A stretch of DNA of 64,000 nucleotides from Mucilaginibacter sp. (lineage in GTDB: Bacteria > Bacteroidota > Bacteroidia > Sphingobacteriales > Sphingobacteriaceae). The stretch covers positions 220,727-284,726 of the forward strand of contig NZ_JANYGH010000005.1 of the NCBI RefSeq assembly GCF_025362475.1. The letters are read 5' to 3'. Under the pieces are notes generated by a model that was not told the DNA's origin, did no database searches, and saw nothing but the letters and a program-made list of their open reading frames with translations. The position numbers and the translations under genes were made by a program. Position 1 is the stretch's first letter. Each line of letters starts with the position of its first letter. This document shows positions 60,030 to 64,000 of the stretch, piece by piece.

Positions 60030-61370
60030 ATGAAAAGTTATACCATATTAATATCCATAGTAGCAGCTTTAGGCGGCTTGTTATTTGGCTTTGATACAGC
60101 TGTAATTGCCGGTGCAGTACATTACTTAAAACCTTTTTTTCAGCTTAACGATGCGGAAATTGGGTTAGTTGTAGCTATGGCATCTATTGGATGTATCCCG
60201 GGGGCGTTGTTTGCCGGCGGTTTGGCAGATAAGTTCGGCCGTAAAAACCTTATGATCGTAACTTCCCTTTTATATATTATTGCGGCATTAGGAAGTGGTA
60301 TTGCCGGCAGTTTTGTTCAACTCGTTATTTATCGTTTTATTGGGGGGATAGCTATAGGTATGGCATCAACCCTTGCGCCTATCTATATCTCAGAAGTAGC
60401 ACCTCCGTCATTCAGAGGAAGATTAGGTATGCTACAGCAACTGGCAATAGTTACTGGTATTTTGCTTTCGTTTATATCCAACTATTTGATAGTAAATGCC
60501 TCTTATACATTTTTAAATAATGATAATTATTGGCGCTATATGCTGGCCGCCGCAGTAATACCATCGGTGATATTTTTTATCCTCTTATTACTTGTGCCAG
60601 AAAGCCCCCGATGGCTGGTATCCAAAAACAAAATTGCTGATGCCAAAAAGGTGTTTGGCAGTATTTACTCAGAAGAGGAAAGTTTGGCACAGGTAAAAAT
60701 GGTAACAGATGATATCGAATCAGAAAGTACTCCGGCACTTAAGGATGTGTTTACACCACGCTTCAGAAAGGTGGTGATAATAGGTTTGGTGTTTGCCTCC
60801 ATAGCACAGCTTACAGGCATTAATATCATATTTTATTATGCTCCGCTGATATTTGAAAAAATACATTTTGGAGGGAGTGTTTTATTTCAAACCATATTAA
60901 CAGGTGTTGTTAACCTGATATTTACTTTACTTGCCTTTCCGTTGATTGACAGACTTGGCCGTAAAAAGCTATTACTTTCGGGCTCAGTTATTATGGGGCT
61001 ATGTATGTTCATCTTAGCTGCGTTGTTTTATTTTAATCTGTTGCAAAATTATTTTGTGTTACTTACCATATTCATTTACATCGGCGGCTTTGCCTGTACC
61101 TGGGGCGTTGTGCTTTGGGTTTATGTGGCAGAGATATTTCCCAATAAGATCCGTGGAACAGCAACTTCCATTGCGGTATTTGGTAACTGGGTAGCAAACT
61201 CTATTGTTTCGTTAACTTTCCCGCTCATGCTTTCTCAACTGGGGCCTGTAATCACATTTGGCCTTTATGGAATAATTAATATCAGCATGATTTTATTTGT
61301 AAGTCGTTATGTGTTTGAAACAAAAGGTGTGCCCCTTGAAAAAATTGAAGAATTATATGCCAATATTTAA
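60030..61370 (+). CDS. Sugar porter, major facilitator superfamily
   Basis: A 446-residue inner-membrane transporter with twelve helices. Sugar-porter signatures are GGLLFGFDTAVIAGA in helix 1, GGLADKFGRKNLM in loop 2-3, IAIGMASTLAPIYISEVAP in helix 4, PESPRWLV after helix 6, QLTGINIIFYYAPLIF in helix 7 and RLGRKKLLL in loop 8-9. It is closest in pattern to XylE/GLUT-type proton symporters for hexoses or pentoses. It would bring the monosaccharides released in the periplasm into the cytosol. It is followed after 10 nt by the GH130 gene. Confidence 0.93.
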   Translation: MKSYTILISIVAALGGLLFGFDTAVIAGAVHYLKPFFQLNDAEIGLVVAMASIGCIPGALFAGGLADKFGRKNLMIVTSLLYIIAALGSGIAGSFVQLVIYRFIGGIAIGMASTLAPIYISEVAPPSFRGRLGMLQQLAIVTGILLSFISNYLIVNASYTFLNNDNYWRYMLAAAVIPSVIFFILLLLVPESPRWLVSKNKIADAKKVFGSIYSEEESLAQVKMVTDDIESESTPALKDVFTPRFRKVVIIGLVFASIAQLTGINIIFYYAPLIFEKIHFGGSVLFQTILTGVVNLIFTLLAFPLIDRLGRKKLLLSGSVIMGLCMFILAALFYFNLLQNYFVLLTIFIYIGGFACTWGVVLWVYVAEIFPNKIRGTATSIAVFGNWVANSIVSLTFPLMLSQLGPVITFGLYGIINISMILFVSRYVFETKGVPLEKIEELYANI

Positions 61371-61380
61371 CAAACCATTT

Positions 61381-62541
61381 ATGCTGATTAATTTAATAAA
61401 GACCGGAAAGATTTTGGCCCTTGTATTAGTGGCCCAGACATGCTTAGGTCAATCAAATAAAAATATTTTACCGTCATGGGCTTTTGGCGGGTTTGAAAGA
61501 CCTGCAAATATCAATCCTATTATATCGCCCGATACCAGCTCGAGGTTTAAAGACCCGGTAAGTGACAAGATGGTACCGTGGGAAGCAAATGATACTTTTA
61601 ACCCGGCCGCAGCTATAAAAAACGGTAAAGTGGTTGTAATGTATCGCGCGGAAGACCTGTTTGGTATAGGAATCGGTTTTCGCACATCCCGTTTAGGATA
61701 TGCAGAAAGTACCGATGGCATTCATTTTAACCGAAAAAAAACACCGGTACTTTATCCGGATAATGATATTGCCAAGCAATATGAATGGCCTGGTGGGTGT
61801 GAGGATCCGCGTGTAGCAGTTACGCCCAATGGAACATACGTTGTGTTTTATACCGAATGGAATCGTAAGCTACCTCGTTTGGGTGCAGCCACCTCTAAAG
61901 ATCTGGTGCACTGGAAAAAACATGGTCCTATCTTTGAAACCGCTTACCACGGTAAGTTTTTTAATATTGCAAGTAAGTCGGCATCCATTTTAACAAAAGT
62001 GGTAAATGGAAAGCAAGTAGTGATTAAAATTAATGGTAAATACTGGCTGTATTGGGGAGAGCAACATGTTTATGCTGCTACATCAACCAACCTGGTTGAC
62101 TGGGCGCCGGTTGTGGATAAAAATGGCGAATTGAAACAATTGATATCCCCCCGCAATGGTTATTTCGACAGCGATTTAACGGAATGCGGACCGCCGGCCT
62201 TGATGACAGAAAAAGGTATTATCTTATTTTATAATGGTAAAAACAAAGCAGATGATAATAGGGATAAAAGGTTTAACGCCAATTCGTATTGCGCAGGGCA
62301 AGCTTTATTTGATAAGAAGGATCCTTCTAAAAATATTACCAGGTTGGATGTGCCTTTCCTGCGACCTATGGAGCCATTTGAAAAAAGCGGACAATATGTT
62401 AATGGTACAGTCTTTATAGAAGGCATGGTTTATTTTAAAAAGAAATGGTTTCTGTACTACGGCTGTGCCGATTCAAGGGTTGGTGTTGCAATATATAACC
62501 CATCCATGCCAGCTTCTGCAGATCCTGTTGAAGATAAGTAA
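61381..62541 (+). CDS. Glycoside hydrolase family 130 protein, exported
   Basis: About 386 residues from the ATG at 61381 (MLINLIKTGKILALVLVAQT), which gives a clear signal peptide ending at CLGQ; longer readings overlap the sugar porter and lack a signal. The five-bladed propeller shows GH130 features: NPAAAIKNGKVVVMYRAED, GYAESTDGIHF, GGCEDPRVAVTPNG with the conserved Glu-Asp-Pro-Arg, and YYGCADSRVGVAIY. GH130 includes cytosolic beta-mannoside phosphorylases and exported beta-1,2-mannosidases. Export here points to a hydrolase, because phosphorolysis needs cytosolic phosphate. It is coupled with the sugar porter. Confidence 0.9.
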   Translation: MLINLIKTGKILALVLVAQTCLGQSNKNILPSWAFGGFERPANINPIISPDTSSRFKDPVSDKMVPWEANDTFNPAAAIKNGKVVVMYRAEDLFGIGIGFRTSRLGYAESTDGIHFNRKKTPVLYPDNDIAKQYEWPGGCEDPRVAVTPNGTYVVFYTEWNRKLPRLGAATSKDLVHWKKHGPIFETAYHGKFFNIASKSASILTKVVNGKQVVIKINGKYWLYWGEQHVYAATSTNLVDWAPVVDKNGELKQLISPRNGYFDSDLTECGPPALMTEKGIILFYNGKNKADDNRDKRFNANSYCAGQALFDKKDPSKNITRLDVPFLRPMEPFEKSGQYVNGTVFIEGMVYFKKKWFLYYGCADSRVGVAIYNPSMPASADPVEDK

Positions 62542-62912
62542 TAACAAGGCAACGGTTTAAAATAACGATAGATGCGGCCTCTTTAATTTTGAGTCATAGG
62601 CCAGACGTATATAAATAAGTATAGACTGTTTTTACCAGTATAGACTGTTTTTACCAGTAGATTTTTTCGTGCTGCTCTCCGCGGTGCAACAACGGCTTTG
62701 GCGTTATCGCTAAGGCCGTTTGTGTATCCTCCATAAAAGTTTTCGGGCAATTCATTTATATTACTTCCAAAATCGTATGAATTGTTTATCAGAGTAATCA
62801 TGTGCAATAGGTATTTTAAAACGGCTCAAACTTTACAATTTGTGTGCATTATTCGCATTTTTTTTATCGTGTAGAAAAATAGATATAAATTGTGTTTCAA
62901 GCCCAATCGCAA
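62542..62912. other. 371-nt intergenic region, AT-rich with tandem repeat
   Basis: No convincing gene: a 74-codon minus-strand reading frame (62583-62807) matches no family I recognise. The region holds the 19-bp tandem repeat described separately and a small hairpin near 62690-62725 (ACGGC...GCCGT). It separates the glycan-utilisation locus from the acetyltransferase and rRNA-promoter region. Confidence 0.5.
62618..62659. repeat. 19-bp tandem repeat, 2.2 copies
   Basis: TATAGACTGTTTTTACCAG occurs at 62620-62638 and again at 62639-62657, with the flanking AG and TA bases also repeated. Copies are identical. Confidence 0.85.
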
Positions 62913-63320
62913 ATGAAATCAAAAATTTATGATTTAATGTATCCATTGATCAATGATGGTAGTGGAACATATGAACTTGGTGATTTAAATGCCTACATTG
63001 ATAAAATCATCGAAAAGGGATGTTTAATCTCTATAATGGAGAACGATGTTCTACTTGCTTTTTTAGCATATTACGCTAATGACTATGAAAATAAGCTTGC
63101 TTTTTTATCAATGGCGGTAGTTTCACCATCAACACGAAAAATGGGGTATGGAAGAAGGTTGGTTGATTTTTGCTTTGTCGATTTAATTTATAAAGGTTTT
63201 AAAAGATGCCTTACGGAGGTAAATGCGAACAATCTTGCTGCGTTGAACGCTTGTAAGAAATTAGGTTTTAATGAATTGGAAAGAAAAGGTCCATATATAA
63301 TTTTGGAAAAGTTATTATAG
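62913..63320 (+). CDS. GNAT family N-acetyltransferase
   Basis: About 135 residues from the ATG at 62913 (MKSKIYDLMYPLINDG); a GTG at 62892 would add seven residues. The GNAT core is visible: LAFLSMAVVSPSTRKMGYGR with the acetyl-CoA-binding R-x-x-G-x-G/A pattern (first residue of the loop at TRKMGYGRR), LVDFCFVDLI, and the NANNLAALNACKKLGFNEL end typical of motif B. Substrate unknown. Its base composition is more AT-rich than its neighbours, which may indicate later acquisition. It is a single gene followed by hairpins. Confidence 0.85.
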   Translation: MKSKIYDLMYPLINDGSGTYELGDLNAYIDKIIEKGCLISIMENDVLLAFLAYYANDYENKLAFLSMAVVSPSTRKMGYGRRLVDFCFVDLIYKGFKRCLTEVNANNLAALNACKKLGFNELERKGPYIILEKLL

Positions 63321-63334
63321 TAGTTATCCTTAGT

Positions 63335-63362
63335 TACTGAATTGATCTCAATCAATTCAGTA
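63335..63362. terminator. Perfect 12-bp hairpin after the acetyltransferase gene
   Basis: TACTGAATTGAT / ATCAATTCAGTA (63335-63346 and 63351-63362) with a 4-nt loop, 14 nt after the stop codon. It lacks a T run. Its centre also matches the FNR consensus TTGATnnnnATCAA, but no gene start lies nearby, so a hairpin role is preferred. Confidence 0.6.
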
Positions 63363-63446
63363 CAGCTCTATTCTAAGACTCTACTCTAATATTGATAGCT
63401 TTTATCCGTGCATTGCGTAGCAGTTAAAAATAACTGTAGGAAATAG

Positions 63447-63472
63447 GGATTGTGAGCTTTCAATCCTTTTTT
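63447..63472 (+). terminator. Second terminator-like hairpin before the rRNA-type promoters
   Basis: GGATTG (63447-63452), 8-nt loop, CAATCC (63461-63466) and six T residues. A smaller hairpin CAGTTA/TAACTG (63421-63436) precedes it. Together they would insulate the downstream strong promoters from upstream transcription. Confidence 0.65.
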
Positions 63473-63640
63473 GCTTTTCCGTCTTTGTGAAATAATGTTT
63501 TACTATATATAACGGTATGGTATCCTGTGAAGAATCCCCCGTTTCCCCGCATAATTCCCGTTGAACAGCCCTTTGATAAAGTTTTTAAGATTGATCGCTA
63601 AGGAGTTAAGCATATAGGTTAAGTAATTGTTAAAAACAGC

Positions 63641-63693
63641 TTGCGGAATTGTGAAATCGGCGTACCTTTGCAGCCCGCAAACGAGGAAGCGGG
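63641..63693 (+). promoter_or_regulatory. Strong promoter P1 of a probable rRNA operon, with start-site hairpin
   Basis: TTG (63641-63643), 19 nt, TACCTTTG (63663-63670): a full Bacteroidota promoter. The predicted transcript begins with the hairpin CCCGC / GCGGG (63674-63678, 63689-63693) around a loop AAACGAGGAA. Confidence 0.75.
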
Positions 63694-63783
63694 ATTTGTT
63701 CTTAGAAAGGTTACTGAAAGGGTTTTTGAAGCAGGAAGAGTGAAAGCGAGAAGAAGAAGGCTTCAAAAAAAGATCAGATAAAT

Positions 63784-63814
63784 TTTCGGAAAGCCAAAAA
63801 GTTTGCTACTTTTG
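63784..63814 (+). promoter_or_regulatory. Strong promoter P2 of a probable rRNA operon
   Basis: TACTTTTG (63807-63814) is a perfect -7 element; the -33 position has TTTC rather than TTTG. The initial transcript reads CCCCCGCCGCTGAGGAAG, which shares the GAGGAAG block with P1 but lacks the closing arm of the hairpin. Confidence 0.7.
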
Positions 63815-63900
63815 CACCCCCGCCGCTGAGGAAGAATAGAGAGAAGGAAAAGGGGATTGAAAACTGAAAAAACGCTTGAAAAAATAAAAGCGAAAAAGGT

Positions 63901-63951
63901 TTTGGAAAAGCGGAAAAGGTTTCTACCTTTGCAGACCCAAACGGAAGGGTC
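63901..63951 (+). promoter_or_regulatory. Strong promoter P3 of a probable rRNA operon, with start-site hairpin
   Basis: TTTG (63901-63904), 19 nt, TACCTTTG (63924-63931): a perfect match to the consensus. The predicted transcript begins with GACCC / GGGTC (63934-63938, 63947-63951) around a loop AAACGGAA, similar to P1. Confidence 0.75.
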
Positions 63952-64000
63952 CTTGAAAGAGGAAAAGAAGTAAAGAAAGCTAAAGCGATTTTAGCCAATA

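Larger units (their letters stand above)
63473..64000 (+). other. Leader region of a probable rRNA operon (genes beyond right edge)
   Basis: No gene is supported in this 528-nt stretch. Downstream of the hairpins it is purine-rich on the plus strand (long runs of GAAAAG and GGAAG type) and holds three evenly spaced promoters (P1-P3, 144 and 117 bp apart). Tandem strong promoters followed by a purine-rich leader are typical upstream of 16S rRNA genes in Sphingobacteriaceae. No rRNA sequence itself is inside the window, so this is an inference. Confidence 0.55.

Noticed and set aside
62583..62807. 74-codon minus-strand reading frame
   Set aside because: No recognised family, runs through the tandem repeat and an AT-rich region, and has no promoter or partner gene.
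63342..63355. TTGATCTCAATCAA, a perfect match to the FNR consensus
   Set aside because: It is the centre of a longer 12-bp hairpin just after a stop codon, with no gene start within 300 bp downstream; a hairpin role explains it better.
63503..63766. 87-codon minus-strand reading frame, possible transposase remnant
   Set aside because: It reads antisense through the first rRNA-type promoter, and the slight resemblance to a transposase C-terminus (LNSLAINLKNFIKGL) is too weak to support a call.
1..64000. CRISPR arrays, tRNA genes, complete insertion sequences or prophage genes
   Set aside because: No spaced repeat array, tRNA-like fold, transposase or phage structural gene was recognised on reading both strands.

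Overview
The window comes from a member of the Bacteroidota, most likely family Sphingobacteriaceae (Mucilaginibacter/Pedobacter type). The evidence is SusC/SusD pairs, a hybrid two-component regulator, an ECF sigma/FecR pair, a fused CcoN-CcoO oxidase, Bacteroidota -7 promoter elements (TAnnTTTG) and an absence of clear Shine-Dalgarno sequences. Genus is inferred from gene style only.

Layout. 1-5.6 kb: housekeeping genes (partial aroB with an S4 RNA-binding gene; divergent proline dehydrogenase), then a DUF6616-like gene, a YCII/DGPF protein, an ECF42-type sigma factor and an OmpA-like lipoprotein. 5.8-11.8 kb: a three-gene set of planctomycete-type cytochrome proteins (DUF1549/DUF1553, DUF1501, DUF2231/cytochrome c/LRR). 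11.9-31.8 kb: an oxygen-response island. It has a FixL-like haem-PAS kinase, a response regulator fused to an FNR-type DNA-binding module, a D-2-hydroxyacid dehydrogenase, hemN, a complete cbb3 oxidase set (ccoNO-Q-P-G-H-safE and ccoI-S), an acetyl-CoA hydrolase/transferase, a degenerate L,D-transpeptidase, a helical orphan protein and an unusual DUF2249 plus nitronate-monooxygenase-like pair. Eight copies of a shared operator, TGAYnnnnRTCA, lie about 50-93 bp upstream of the start codons in this island. This is the most interesting system in the window.

32-35 kb: an Nramp-like transporter with an altered metal site, a VIT/CCC1 transporter and a patatin-like lipase. 35.3-62.5 kb: two adjoining polysaccharide-utilisation modules. 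The first is HTCS regulator, SusC, SusD, FG-GAP/ASPIC-UnbV lipoprotein, vanadium-haloperoxidase/PAP2 lipoprotein and GH35 beta-galactosidase. The second is ECF sigma and FecR (divergent), STN-containing SusC, SusD, FIVAR/LamG lipoprotein, sugar porter and exported GH130 enzyme. Together they suggest uptake of a galactose- and mannose-containing glycan. 62.9-64 kb: a GNAT acetyltransferase, a cluster of hairpins, then three tandem strong promoters that look like the upstream region of an rRNA operon starting beyond the right edge.

Working model: the soluble FixL-like kinase senses O2 and phosphorylates the RR-FNR fusion. The fusion then activates the high-affinity oxidase, O2-independent haem synthesis, fermentative enzymes and several uncharacterised genes through the shared operator.
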